Shown here: piece after piece, positions 15,747-23,617 of the stretch
Position numbering within the stretch: the stretch's first letter is position 1
Layout: every line of letters begins with the position of its first letter
Origin: Variovorax terrae
Lineage (GTDB): Bacteria; Pseudomonadota; Gammaproteobacteria; Burkholderiales; Burkholderiaceae_C
DNA: 64,000 bases
Reading direction: 5' to 3'
Assembly: GCF_022809125.1 (NCBI RefSeq)
Contig: NZ_JALGBI010000003.1
Location: 620,001 to 684,000 of the forward strand
Position numbers and translations under genes: made by a program
Notes under the pieces: generated by a model
Told to the model about the DNA's origin: nothing
The model's database searches: none
The model's input: the letters and a program-made list of their open reading frames with translations, nothing else

Positions 15747-16555
15747 CGCTTTCCGTCTGCACTGTTCGGTTGAATACCTTGGGCGTGTCGGCGCAATGCG
15801 CCGCCGGGCTTTCGGGCTGTGCCCCGTGCCGACTTCGCCGTCACGGCCATTCGGCTTCAATCCACTCACGCCTTCGCGCCTGCGGCGCTGCGCGCTTCGC
15901 TTGCCTCCAGGGGAAAGCCCTGCAGGCTATCCCCGCCGCGCACAGCTTGGCGCCCCTCGATGCCTCCGAACCGGCGATGCCGGATCGGCCCGGCCAGCGC
16001 CCTGCCGCAGTGGGCAGGGCTGGGACGGGTACGCCGGGGCTTGCTGCGGCAGGTTGTGCGAATGCGTGCCGTCCTCAACGCTGACGGTTCTCGCCCATCA
16101 CGTCACGAAGGACGGTTCACGGACATCCCGCCCGGCATCGCTATGGAGCTTCCACGCCACGCCTCAAGACTGGCGTCGCAAGGTGCGGCAGGGGCGTTCT
16201 CGCCCGTCGTTGGGGTGTTGACCTGGCCCGTGTCCGGGAGCGAGCCGGTGCAGCCTTCGTGCGGGGATGCCGAGTCGGCCCTGTCTCCTTTCGGAGCGGT
16301 TCGGCCCAAGGCGTCCTTGTGTTGTTGTGAATCCTGGCGGTGGCGCGGCTGCGCCTCGGGCTTCATGGCTGCAACCGTCCGGCGAAAACAATTTCCCCTC
16401 TGCTGCGCAGATTCCTCGCGGGCCAAATTGTCTTCGCCTCCCGGCTCTCCACTGCGTTGCGCCCGCAAGCGGTGCAGCCAGCCCGTCCCCCGCCGGCCGG
16501 ATCACAACAAGGACGCGATGGGCGCGAACCTTGTTCCACCAAAAGGAGATCCATC
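15747..16555. other. 809-bp non-coding region with dispersed ICE repeat and inverted repeats, upstream of DUF736 gene
   Basis: No frame here has convincing coding character; the long frames are GC-driven shadows. Positions 15813-15908 are the second copy of the dispersed repeat also seen at 7667-7760. The 3' half (16381-16438) contains a well-formed inverted repeat. The last bases (AAAAGGAGATCCATC) are the ribosome site of the DUF736 gene. Such long conserved leaders are typical of this ICE family's DUF736 gene (from memory). Confidence 0.5.
16381..16438. repeat. inverted repeat with 14-bp arms upstream of the DUF736 gene
   Basis: GGCGAAAACAATTT (16381-16394) pairs with AAATTGTCTTCGCC (16425-16438) with one mismatch around a 30-bp loop. 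It is a visible AT-rich island in GC-rich DNA. It could be an operator pair, a replication or transfer site, or an RNA stem in the DUF736 leader. Confidence 0.5.
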
Positions 16556-16870
16556 ATGGCCAACATCGGCACCTTCACCGCAGACAAAGACGGCTTCACC
16601 GGCACGCTCCGCACCTTGACGCTCAATGTCAAGGTCAAGCTGGTGCCCAACGACAAGGGTGACAACGAGAAGGCCCCTGACTTCCGCCTGCAGGCCGCCA
16701 GCCACGACATCGGCGCGGCGTGGAAGAAGACCAGCGAAGCCGGGCGGGAGTACATCTCCGTGACCCTTGACGATCCTTCGTTCCCGGCCACGGTCTACGC
16801 CCGCCTGATCGAAGGCGAGGACGGCTCGCACGACCTGATCTGGTCGCGCAGCAAGCCCCAGGCGGCCTGA
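16556..16870 (+). CDS. DUF736 family protein
   Basis: A 104-residue protein starting [20 protein letters not shown], the hallmark of DUF736, followed by [47 protein letters not shown] and LIWSRSKP. The family is small, widespread on ICEs and plasmids of proteobacteria and of unknown function. AAAAGGAGAT is an excellent ribosome site, suggesting high expression. It stands alone with its own long leader and a terminator directly after it. Confidence 0.92.
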   Translation: MANIGTFTADKDGFTGTLRTLTLNVKVKLVPNDKGDNEKAPDFRLQAASHDIGAAWKKTSEAGREYISVTLDDPSFPATVYARLIEGEDGSHDLIWSRSKPQAA

Positions 16871-16880
16871 CGGCCCCCAA

Positions 16881-16904
16881 CGCCCCGCCCACTGCGGCGG
16901 GGCG
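16881..16904 (+). terminator. GC-rich hairpin after the DUF736 gene
   Basis: CGCCCCGCC and GGCGGGGCG form a perfect 9-bp stem around CACTGC, 10 bp after the stop codon. No long T-run follows, so termination strength is uncertain. Confidence 0.6.
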
Positions 16905-16934
16905 CTGTGCTGCTGTTCGCAGCACATCACCGCG

Positions 16935-17047
16935 TCACGCGCGCGGCTTCGCCGCGTTGCGTTCCTTCAACATCGCCTCCAGCTGCTGGCGCACCTGCGC
17001 CAGCAGCTGGAGGCCTTGCGCGGGCTATTGCCCGCGTAGGCCAGATG
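16935..17047 (-). pseudogene. frameshifted C-terminal remnant of an XRE-family regulator
   Basis: Read on the minus strand this stretch gives LAYAGNSPRKA, then, after a one-base deletion, LLAQVRQQLEAMLKERNAAK and a stop. The intact XRE gene at 19508-19816 reads LAYAGDSPHKA-NE-LLAQVRQELELI in the same orientation, so this is the degraded tail of a paralogue. The N-terminal HTH part is missing; the pirin gene begins where it should be. It marks a recombination or insertion junction. Confidence 0.75.
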
Positions 17048-17060
17048 GCTGTAGAGCCGT

Positions 17061-17897
17061 TCAATACGGTACGCCGTCCAGTCGCCCCATCTTGCCGCCG
17101 AGGAAATCGCGTTTCGCCTGCACGATGCGTTCCGGCGTGTCCATCACGAAGGGGCCGTCGAAAATGAGTTCGCCCTCGACCGGAGCGCCGCCGAGCACGG
17201 CGACGCTGGCCGACTGCCCCTCCGCGGCCTGCACGACGGCCTGCGTGCCTGGCCCGAACAGCGCCAGCGTGCCCGGCCCCAGCGCTTCGCCGTCCGGCCC
17301 TTCGATAGCGCCCTCTAGCACGTAGCAGCCCAGTTCTTCGGCCTGCACGTCCAGCGCGATCCGGGCACCGGGGTCCAGCAGGGCGTGCGCGAACACCGTC
17401 GGCGTGGCGTTCTTCATCGGCCCGGTCACGCCGTCCACCGTGCCCGCGATGACGCGGACGCTGGCGCCCGGCAGGCGGATCTCCGGGATGTCGGCGGCGC
17501 GGAACGAGGCGTAGTCCGGCTCGGCGAACTTCATGGCCGGCGGCAGGCTGGTCCACAGTTGCAGGCCATGGCGCCCGCCGATCGGCTGTTCCGCATGCAG
17601 CATGCCGCGCCCGGCACGAATCCACTGCGCGTCGCCGGGGCCGAGACGGTCGCGGAAGCCCGCGCTGTCGCGGTGCTCCACGCCGCCATCGAGCAGGTAG
17701 CTGATCACCTCGATGCCGGCATGCGGGTGCGGCTTGTCGCCGATGCCGCGCTGACTGTGGTGGCGATAGTGATCCAGGAACACGAAGGGGCCGAGCGAAG
17801 GCCGCCGCTCCACGGGCAGCGCGCGACGCAGCAGCATGTCGCCATCGTCGATGACGCGATCCTCGGGCAATGCCGTTTCGATTGGCCGCTGGCTCAT
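17061..17897 (-). CDS. pirin family protein
   Basis: A 278-residue bicupin, usual length for pirin. The N-terminal cupin has the metal ligands: HPHAGIEVISYLLDGGVEHRDS (His-x-His) and GRGMLHAEQPIG (His, Glu). The C-terminal cupin covers about residues 150-270. Pirins bind Fe(II); bacterial ones include quercetinases and redox regulators, so oxygenase activity on an aromatic is possible but not shown. ATG at 17897 (MSQRPIET) follows CAGGGG; the longer upstream frame is not conserved. It is divergent from the beta-helix gene across a 155-bp intergenic region and is probably co-regulated with it. Confidence 0.9.
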   Translation of the reverse strand: MSQRPIETALPEDRVIDDGDMLLRRALPVERRPSLGPFVFLDHYRHHSQRGIGDKPHPHAGIEVISYLLDGGVEHRDSAGFRDRLGPGDAQWIRAGRGMLHAEQPIGGRHGLQLWTSLPPAMKFAEPDYASFRAADIPEIRLPGASVRVIAGTVDGVTGPMKNATPTVFAHALLDPGARIALDVQAEELGCYVLEGAIEGPDGEALGPGTLALFGPGTQAVVQAAEGQSASVAVLGGAPVEGELIFDGPFVMDTPERIVQAKRDFLGGKMGRLDGVPY

Positions 17898-18052
17898 ATG
17901 AATACCCCTGAATAAAGCTTGTCCATGAGAATATCCCGAAACGAAGCCGGGATGCCGGTCGTCATCCACGCTCGATGACGTGCCTATGCAGGGCCGTCGG
18001 GTCGGCGCATAGTCGTCCAGCGACGAGTATTCTGATACCTGAAGGAAAAGAC

Positions 18053-19432
18053 ATGAACAAGCCCAGCCGGCCCATCACCTCCCTGGTGGAACTGATGTCA
18101 GCGCTTGCCGCACCGGAGCCTGGCCCCCTGGAGTTGCAGACCTCGGTGGCCTGCCCCCATTCGATCACGCTGCCGCCCGGATGCTCGCTGACGGGGGCGG
18201 ACAAGAGCCGCTGCATCCTCAGCTTCGGCAATGGCGACGGCATCGGCCTGACCGCCAACAACCGCGTCTCCAACCTCACGGTCATCGCGCCGGCCAGCGC
18301 CCGCGCGATCTACACCCAGGCGGGCTTGGCTGACATGGGCACGATCACGCTTTCCGACCTCGTGGTGACGGGTCAGGTCTCGATCATCATCCGCTCGGGC
18401 ACGAAGAAGCTGAACGTCTCGGTGGACGGGCTGCACGTCGCGGCCTGCGACGCCCGCCGCTACAGCGAGCAGCCGCAGAAGTACGGCGTCAACGTGTACC
18501 AGGGCGCCTTGACGGTCTACAACTTCAACGGCGACGCGGATTCGCTGATGCGCGCCAGCCTGAAGAACGTCTCGGTGGGCGCGCCGCACGCGCCGGTGCT
18601 GGGCTCGGGCGTCTTCGCCAGCGGCTTCGGCGATGTGGGTGGGCAGGTGGAACTCGACATCCTCACCACCGGCGCAGTCCACTCCACCGGCATGCTGCCC
18701 TACGGCACCGCCGACATGATCACGGGTGGCGTGTTCGTCGTGTACGGCATCCACGCCAAGCGCGTCGAGCATTTCGGCGAGATGGTCACCTACGGGGTCA
18801 ACGACATGGTGCTGGACACCTGGGGCACGGTGGATGAGTGGATCGCGCACGCGCCGGTCACCTCGTATGGGCCGAGCGGCATCGGCTTCGTGAACTTCGG
18901 CACCGTGGGCGATTTTCTGGCAGAGGCTGCCATCACCACTTATGGCTTGGGCGCGCGTGGCTTCAACCAGTACGACGGCACCGTGCGCAACATCCGCTTC
19001 AAGTCGATCGAGACCTTTGGCGACGGCTCCATCGGCATCCAGGTCAGCAAGCCGGTGGGCACGATCACGGTGGATGAAGGTGTCACGACCCACGGCTCGG
19101 TCGGCAACACGTTGGTCAAGGGCGTGATCATGCAACTGCCCGCGGAGGCGTTCAGCGTGAAGCCCGGCGGCGTGGTCGATAAGCTCATCGTCGGCGGCGA
19201 CCTCGTGACGCATGGTGCCAAGGTCAATACCTATGCCGTCGAAGGCGGCAAGGTGCTCGCGCTGGACATCAAGGGCAAGGTGTTGGCGAACGGCGAAGGC
19301 TCCAATGCCGTGCTGGTCGCCGACAAGGGTTCGACGCCGCTGACCAACGTGCGGGCATCTGCCAAGGCCGGCAAGGCCCTGCAACAAAGCGACGGCGAAA
19401 TCACCGATCAAACGGGTTTCGTGGACGCATGA
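18053..19432 (+). CDS. right-handed parallel beta-helix repeat protein
   Basis: A 459-residue protein with no signal peptide or membrane segment. Many short beta runs separated by Gly/Asn turns suggest a right-handed beta-helix. From residue about 258 there are at least four repeats of 25-27 residues, each beginning GT(V/I): GTVDEWIAHAPVTSYG, GTVGDFLAEAAITTYG, GTVRNIRFKSIETFG and GTITVDEGVTTHG. The fold occurs in pectate lyases, polysaccharide-binding and adhesive proteins. No pectate lyase active site is recognised, so substrate and activity are unknown. GAAGGAAAAG is the ribosome site. It is divergent from pirin. The lack of an export signal is odd for this fold and argues for a cytoplasmic role or unusual secretion. 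Confidence 0.7.
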   Translation: MNKPSRPITSLVELMSALAAPEPGPLELQTSVACPHSITLPPGCSLTGADKSRCILSFGNGDGIGLTANNRVSNLTVIAPASARAIYTQAGLADMGTITLSDLVVTGQVSIIIRSGTKKLNVSVDGLHVAACDARRYSEQPQKYGVNVYQGALTVYNFNGDADSLMRASLKNVSVGAPHAPVLGSGVFASGFGDVGGQVELDILTTGAVHSTGMLPYGTADMITGGVFVVYGIHAKRVEHFGEMVTYGVNDMVLDTWGTVDEWIAHAPVTSYGPSGIGFVNFGTVGDFLAEAAITTYGLGARGFNQYDGTVRNIRFKSIETFGDGSIGIQVSKPVGTITVDEGVTTHGSVGNTLVKGVIMQLPAEAFSVKPGGVVDKLIVGGDLVTHGAKVNTYAVEGGKVLALDIKGKVLANGEGSNAVLVADKGSTPLTNVRASAKAGKALQQSDGEITDQTGFVDA

Positions 19433-19507
19433 CCGTCATTGGGCCGCGTTACCCGTCAATGCCGCCTCTACAAACACAAGTGGAAAGTTCGCCTATAAAA
19501 GCCCTGT

Positions 19508-19816
19508 TCAACGCTTCTTCTGAGGGTTTTCTACAGCGCTTTGCGCGATGAGTTCCAGTTCCTGGCGCACCTGCGCCAGCAGTTCGTTGGCCTTGTGCGG
19601 GCTGTCGCCCGCGTAGGCCAGCGTCAGCAGCGTGAGCGGATGGATCTCCATCACCGCGCACAGCTCGGCCAGCTTGTTCAAGGTCGGGCTTTTGAGGTCG
19701 CGTTCAAGGGTGCTCATATAGGTGCGGCTGGACACGTCAGAGAAGGCTTCCTGGCTCAAGCCACGCGCCTTTCTAACGGTCTTCAACGCCTTCGCCAATG
19801 AGTTCCCAGCCGCCAC
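19508..19816 (-). CDS. XRE-family helix-turn-helix regulator
   Basis: A 102-residue regulator. The HTH spans residues about 7-60: LAKALKTVRKARGLSQEAFSDVSSRTYMSTLERDLKSPTLNKL. A short C-terminal helical tail (LAYAGDSPHKANELLAQVRQELE) may dimerise it. The likely start is GTG at 19816, with GAAGGG 9 bp upstream. Two CTATAG sequences 15 bp apart lie about 45 bp upstream, between it and the DUF2958 gene, and are good candidates for its operator. It is paralogous to the remnant at 16935-17047. Confidence 0.85.
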   Translation of the reverse strand: MAAGNSLAKALKTVRKARGLSQEAFSDVSSRTYMSTLERDLKSPTLNKLAELCAVMEIHPLTLLTLAYAGDSPHKANELLAQVRQELELIAQSAVENPQKKR

Positions 19817-19859
19817 CTATGGTTTCCCTTCAAAAACCAAGATGACATCCCATTGCGTC

Positions 19860-19880
19860 CTATAGGGCTACAATCTATAG
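19860..19880. promoter_or_regulatory. paired CTATAG sites, candidate XRE operator
   Basis: CTATAG at 19860-19865 and 19875-19880, each self-palindromic and 15 bp apart centre to centre, form CTATAGggctacaatCTATAG. They lie between the XRE gene (minus) and the DUF2958 gene (plus), a typical place for an autoregulatory operator. Binding is inferred from position and symmetry only. The rest of 19881-20056 shows no gene. Confidence 0.45.
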
Positions 19881-20056
19881 TGTTCATTTGGTGTTCTGCG
19901 TTTTTCTGCCTTTACGGAAGTCCGCATCGGCGGGTTTCAGCAAAGCCACGCAAGCGCATCCGTGCTTGCGCACGAAGGCGTAAATCCGGTTTGGCGGTTC
20001 TGCGCTTGGGCGTGAAACCGTATCCGTGCATCATTGGATTTGTGGGATTGCCGACC

Positions 20057-20407
20057 ATGCCCCAGCCACTCGCCACCGCCTCGGAGCGCGCGAAACTGCT
20101 CGCCAACGGCGAGGCCCGCGCCGCTGGCCGGGCCATCGACCCGGTGCCCGTGGTGCGGCTGTTCACACCGGACGCGCATGTGACTTGGCTGCTGGCCGCG
20201 CTTGATCCCGCCGATGGCGACACCGCCTGGGGACTCATCGACTTGGGAATCGGGATGCCCGCTCAGGGCACCGTCAAGCTGTCCGAGCTGGCCAGCATCG
20301 TCGGGCCGCGCCAGCAGCCCGTGATGCGCGACCTCTATTTCCGCCCCACGTGCACGCTGTCGGAATACACCCGGCTGGCCGAGCGAGACGGAGCGATCCC
20401 GGACTGA
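20057..20407 (+). CDS. DUF2958 domain protein
   Basis: A 116-residue protein of the DUF2958 family, typical of ICEs and plasmids. Diagnostic stretches: RAKLLANGEARAAGRAIDPVPVVRLFTPDAHVTWLL, then DTAWGLIDLGIGMPAQGTVKLSELASI, and a final RDLYFRPTCTLSEYTRLA. Function unknown. ATG at 20057 was chosen because conserved sequence starts at PQPLATASERAKLL; the longer in-frame extension encodes basic, non-conserved residues. It is transcribed away from the XRE regulator and is followed by a 300-bp gap. Confidence 0.88.
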   Translation: MPQPLATASERAKLLANGEARAAGRAIDPVPVVRLFTPDAHVTWLLAALDPADGDTAWGLIDLGIGMPAQGTVKLSELASIVGPRQQPVMRDLYFRPTCTLSEYTRLAERDGAIPD

Positions 20408-20714
20408 ATACGACCTACTGTGACTTTTTTAGTCTGGTGTCATACCGGGTAAGTCTCAATCGAGATTCTTGCGGCGTAGCCGCACCAGTCTGATCCAAAT
20501 AGACATGATCCGTGGCGCTGGCTGCCGCAGGCTGGCTTGTGCAGTAGCCCCGGTCGGGGCGCTGCCGCCGCAGCATTGAGACGAATACCGCAACACATCG
20601 GAGCCAATCGGTCTTGACAGCACCATCCGCCTTTTTTACCCATGACTTCCGACGAGGGCGATGTAGCGCGTAGTTCTTCCGTGGCGGCGAGTCCTGTTCG
20701 CAGGAGGAGGCGTC
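20408..20714. other. 307-bp non-coding spacer with inverted repeat
   Basis: No gene seen. GTCTCAAT (20453-20460) and ATTGAGAC (20575-20582) are complementary arms 114 bp apart. Between them lie smaller GC hairpins (GCGGCGTAGCCGC-like and CCCCGGTCGGGG). The 3' end (CAGGAGGAGGCGTC) is the ribosome site of the DUF2285 gene. Confidence 0.4.
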
Positions 20715-21476
20715 ATGGTCAATCCTCATCACCTCGCGCATTGGTATCCCACTGCCGCATACCTGTATGTCTTTTGGCTGGATGCGCTCGCGCTCGCTTG
20801 GGAGTACCTGCGCAGGCATCCCGACTACCGGCTCGACTGGCTGCGCCGTCATCGCCGGCCTGAAGCAGCGCATCGCTGGGGCTTGCGCCTGCTGGAAGAT
20901 CCGATGCTGGATGCGCGTGACGCCCATCCAGCCTGGCTGCCTGGTCATGCCGCCGTGGTGCAGCTCTACCCCGACGCTGATCCGCCGCAGGATGCCACCG
21001 CCTTCGCGTTCTGGCGCATCCCCGGCCACAAGCAACTGTTCCACGACGGCAAGAAGCTGGCGCTGATCGCGCGCAGCCCAGGCCATTGCCTGCGCTTTGC
21101 GCTGGCGCCCGGCCTGGAAGACGGCATGGCCGTGGCCTATGCCCAACGGAACGGCACTGCCGCGCCTGTGCGCGGTCATGCACGCGGCGCGACCTTCGCT
21201 GCCATCACGCCCAGGCCAACACCTTCCGCGCTGCTGGAACTGCACACCTTGCAGGCGCTTGACGCGACCCTCGCGGGCGCGTCCTTGCGCGATGTGGGCG
21301 AAGGACTGTTCGGTGCCGACGCTGTGGCCGATTGGTATAGCGACGGCGGCCTGCGCTCGAAGGTGCGCCGCCTGGCGCGGCGCGGCGATGCGCTGATGCG
21401 CGGCGGCTACCGCCGCTTAGCACAGCTTCCACCACTTGAGAAGGGTCGTTTTGATGGCGACGCAAAACGACCCTGA
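20715..21476 (+). CDS. DUF2285 (DUF6499-type N-terminus) protein
   Basis: A 253-residue protein. The N-terminal part (residues about 5-60, WYPTAAYLYVFWLDALALAWEYLRRHPDYRLDW) is the DUF6499-like region; the C-terminal DUF2285 domain (about 165-240) contains LDATLAGASLRDVGEGLFG and WYSDGGLRSKVRRLARRGDALMRGGYRRL, a helix-turn-helix-like arrangement. The family sits next to AlpA-like and RepA genes on ICEs and is suspected to regulate them (established context, unproven function). GGAGGAGG gives a strong ribosome site. It starts the rep/par/tra gene run. Confidence 0.85.
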   Translation: MVNPHHLAHWYPTAAYLYVFWLDALALAWEYLRRHPDYRLDWLRRHRRPEAAHRWGLRLLEDPMLDARDAHPAWLPGHAAVVQLYPDADPPQDATAFAFWRIPGHKQLFHDGKKLALIARSPGHCLRFALAPGLEDGMAVAYAQRNGTAAPVRGHARGATFAAITPRPTPSALLELHTLQALDATLAGASLRDVGEGLFGADAVADWYSDGGLRSKVRRLARRGDALMRGGYRRLAQLPPLEKGRFDGDAKRP

Positions 21477-21559
21477 GCACGCGGGCCGCGTTTTCTGAGA
21501 CTGCCTCCATCCGGTTGCGCTGTGTGGCCGGAGCTTTCAAAGCTATGGAGGTTCACACC

Positions 21560-21841
21560 ATGCGTCCCGCTCCCTTGCGGCCTGCCGCCACTGTCTCGAC
21601 CGCTGCCGCGCAGCCCCAACGCTATCTCACCAACGACGAAGCCGCCGAGTACCTGCGCCTGTCGCCGCGCACGCTGGAAAAGCAGCGCGTGATCGGCGGC
21701 GGCCCGCGCTTTCGCAAGTTCGGCCGGCGCGTCATGTACGCCGTGGCCGACCTCGATGCCTGGGCCGCCGACCGCAGTTTCGAGACGACCTCCGATCCCG
21801 AATACGCCGAGCACCACTCGGCCGACAGCCGTGCGCGCTGA
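21560..21841 (+). CDS. AlpA/excisionase-type helix-turn-helix protein
   Basis: A 93-residue protein with a winged HTH of the MerR/AlpA/excisionase class: YLTNDEAAEYLRLSPRTLEKQRVIGGGPRFRKFGRRVMYAVADLDAW (residues about 20-65). Such proteins switch on excision genes or act as recombination directionality factors (established knowledge). Start chosen at ATG 21560 rather than the upstream in-frame ATG; GGAGG lies 9 bp before it. It is 27 bp from repA and likely in one transcript. Whether it is an Xis for the integrase or a rep/tra regulator cannot be told. Confidence 0.82.
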   Translation: MRPAPLRPAATVSTAAAQPQRYLTNDEAAEYLRLSPRTLEKQRVIGGGPRFRKFGRRVMYAVADLDAWAADRSFETTSDPEYAEHHSADSRAR

Positions 21842-21867
21842 TCGGCGGCGCGCGGCAGGCCATCGCC

Positions 21868-22725
21868 ATGTCCAGCACCGCGCTGCCGTCCCGGCAGCGG
21901 CCGTTGCAGGAGCGCGAACAGCTCGACCTGTTCCGCGCCTTGCCCGGCGACATGGCGCCGCGCGACAGCCAGGATTTGATGGCCTATCCGTTCTTCTCGC
22001 TCGGCAAGTCCAAGCGGGTCAAGCCCATCGACTTCCGTGCGGGCAACGTGACGATTCGCGTGGAAGGCACGCAGGAGCACGGCATCGCCACGATTTGGGA
22101 TGCGGACGTGCTGATATGGGCGGCCTCGCAGATCGTGGAGGCGAAGGACGCGGGCCTGCGGCCGTCGCGGCTGATGCGTGCGACGCCCTACGAGATCCTG
22201 CGCTTCATCGGGCGCGGCAAGTCGTTGCGCGACTACCAGCGCCTCAAGGCCGCGCTGGATCGCCTGCAATCGACCACGGTGGCCACGTCCATCCGCGAGA
22301 CGACCGGGCGGCGCCTGCACCGTTTCTCGTGGATCAACGAATGGAAGGAACTGGCCGATGCCCGCGGCACGCCACTGGGCATCGAGCTGATCCTGCCGGA
22401 CTGGTTCTTTGCGGGCGTGCTCGACGCCGCCCTGGTGCTGACCATCGACCCGGCGTACTTCCGGCTCACTGGCGGCATCGAGCGGTGGCTGTACCGCCTG
22501 GTGCGCAAGCACGGCGGCAAGCAGGCATACGGCTGGCAGTTCGACTTTCGCTATCTGCACCAGAAGTCCGGCAGCACCGCGAAGCCCTACGACTTCGCCT
22601 GCGATCTGCGCGCGCTCGTCGCGCGGCAGTCGCTGCCCGGCTACGTCCTGGGCATCGAGCGGATGCCCGACAACGGCATGGAGCTGCTGACGTTCCGGCC
22701 CGTGCCGCAGACGGCACGGGGATAA
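21868..22725 (+). CDS. repA: replication initiator protein RepA
   Basis: A 285-residue protein of the replication initiator A (RPA) family: LMAYPFFSLGKSKRVKPIDFRAG near residue 40, TIWDADVLIWAASQIVEAKD, PYEILRFIGRGKSLRDYQRLKAALDRLQST near residue 115, and a C-terminal winged-helix-like half with YFRLTGGIERWLYRLVRKHGG. These proteins bind iterons and start replication of IncP-like plasmids and of ICEs that replicate after excision (established knowledge). Iterons lie immediately downstream, supporting a functional origin. Intact and of normal length. Confidence 0.9.
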   Translation: MSSTALPSRQRPLQEREQLDLFRALPGDMAPRDSQDLMAYPFFSLGKSKRVKPIDFRAGNVTIRVEGTQEHGIATIWDADVLIWAASQIVEAKDAGLRPSRLMRATPYEILRFIGRGKSLRDYQRLKAALDRLQSTTVATSIRETTGRRLHRFSWINEWKELADARGTPLGIELILPDWFFAGVLDAALVLTIDPAYFRLTGGIERWLYRLVRKHGGKQAYGWQFDFRYLHQKSGSTAKPYDFACDLRALVARQSLPGYVLGIERMPDNGMELLTFRPVPQTARG

Positions 22726-22749
22726 CTTCGGAAAAGCCTGTGAATGGTG

Positions 22750-22887
22750 TCGTGCTATCAGGCGTGCGGGGTATCGTGCTATCAGGCGTGGGACTATCGT
22801 GCTATCAGGCGTGCCGATCGTCCGCAAACCCGCGCCAGCATAGGGTTTGCGCAGCCTCTAACTTCCCTAACTTAATTTCTCTAACTT
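22750..22887. other. candidate replication origin: three iterons, hairpin and AT-rich repeats
   Basis: TCGTGCTATCAGGCGTG occurs three times in direct orientation at 22750-22766, 22774-22790 and 22797-22813, about two helical turns apart. CGCAAACCC (22823-22831) and GGGTTTGCG (22843-22851) form a hairpin. An AT-rich strip with three TAACTT units follows at 22859, 22868 and 22882. Iterons beside an initiator gene plus an AT-rich unwinding element is the standard layout of an iteron oriV. No supported gene lies in 22726-22978. Confidence 0.75.
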
Positions 22888-22978
22888 TTAGTAGAGAAAC
22901 GCCGCTGCGGTGGACAACCACCATGCGGCCACAAGCGCAGCAGCAAAAGCCCGGCTTTCCAACACGGAGGGCCGCGCC

Positions 22979-23617
22979 ATGATCGTCGCTCTGCTCAACC
23001 AGAAAGGCGGCGTGGGCAAGACCACGCTCGCCACGCACATCGCCGGCGAGCTGGCGATGCGCGGCCAGCACGTCGTCCTGCTGGACGCCGACCCGCAGGG
23101 TTCATCGCTGGACTGGACACAGCGCAGAAGCCAGCAAGGCTTGCCACGGCTGTTCAGCGCCGTGGGCCTTGCACGCGAAACGCTGCACCAAGAGGCGCCA
23201 GAACTCGCCAGGCGGGCCGATCACGTCATCATCGACGGCCCGCCACGCATCGCGGCACTGGCGCGCTCCGCGCTGCTGGCGGCCGAGCGCGTGCTGATCC
23301 CCGTGCAGCCCAGCCCTTACGACTTGTGGGCCAGCGCCGAGATGGTGGCCTTGATCCGGGAAGCCCAGGTGTTCCGGCCTGCGCTGCGCGCGGCCTTCGT
23401 CATCAACCGGCGCGTCAGTACCACCGTGATCGGACGCGAAGCACGCGGGGCGCTGGCCGAGCAGCCCCTTCCTGCGCTGCGCGCGGAAGTACGCCAGCGC
23501 ATCGTGTTCGCCGACAGCGTGGCCGCCGGCCGGCTCGCCTGCGAAACGGCACCGGACAGCGCCGCTGCGCGCGAAATCACCGCACTGGTGGACGAACTGC
23601 TGCGGTGGCCGACATGA
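22979..23617 (+). CDS. parA: ParA family partition ATPase
   Basis: A 212-residue Walker-type ATPase starting MIVALLNQKGGVGKTTLATH, the deviant Walker A (residues 9-17 with signature Lys). LLDADPQGSSLDWTQRR and HVIIDGPPRIAAL follow. Short ParA proteins like this lack the N-terminal HTH and pair with a small RHH centromere-binding partner, here the next gene, whose ATG overlaps this stop. Together they would segregate the excised ICE circle. The start has GGAGG 9 bp upstream; the earlier in-frame start is rejected. Confidence 0.93.
   Translation: MIVALLNQKGGVGKTTLATHIAGELAMRGQHVVLLDADPQGSSLDWTQRRSQQGLPRLFSAVGLARETLHQEAPELARRADHVIIDGPPRIAALARSALLAAERVLIPVQPSPYDLWASAEMVALIREAQVFRPALRAAFVINRRVSTTVIGREARGALAEQPLPALRAEVRQRIVFADSVAAGRLACETAPDSAAAREITALVDELLRWPT

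Noticed and set aside
15819..16619. Several open frames in the long gap before the DUF736 gene
   Set aside because: High GC keeps frames open on both strands; none has a domain, a good ribosome site or coding-like composition.
22750..22813. The three iterons considered as a short CRISPR or a transposon end array
   Set aside because: Spacers are only 6-7 bp and the array adjoins repA and an AT-rich island, which fits a replication origin much better.
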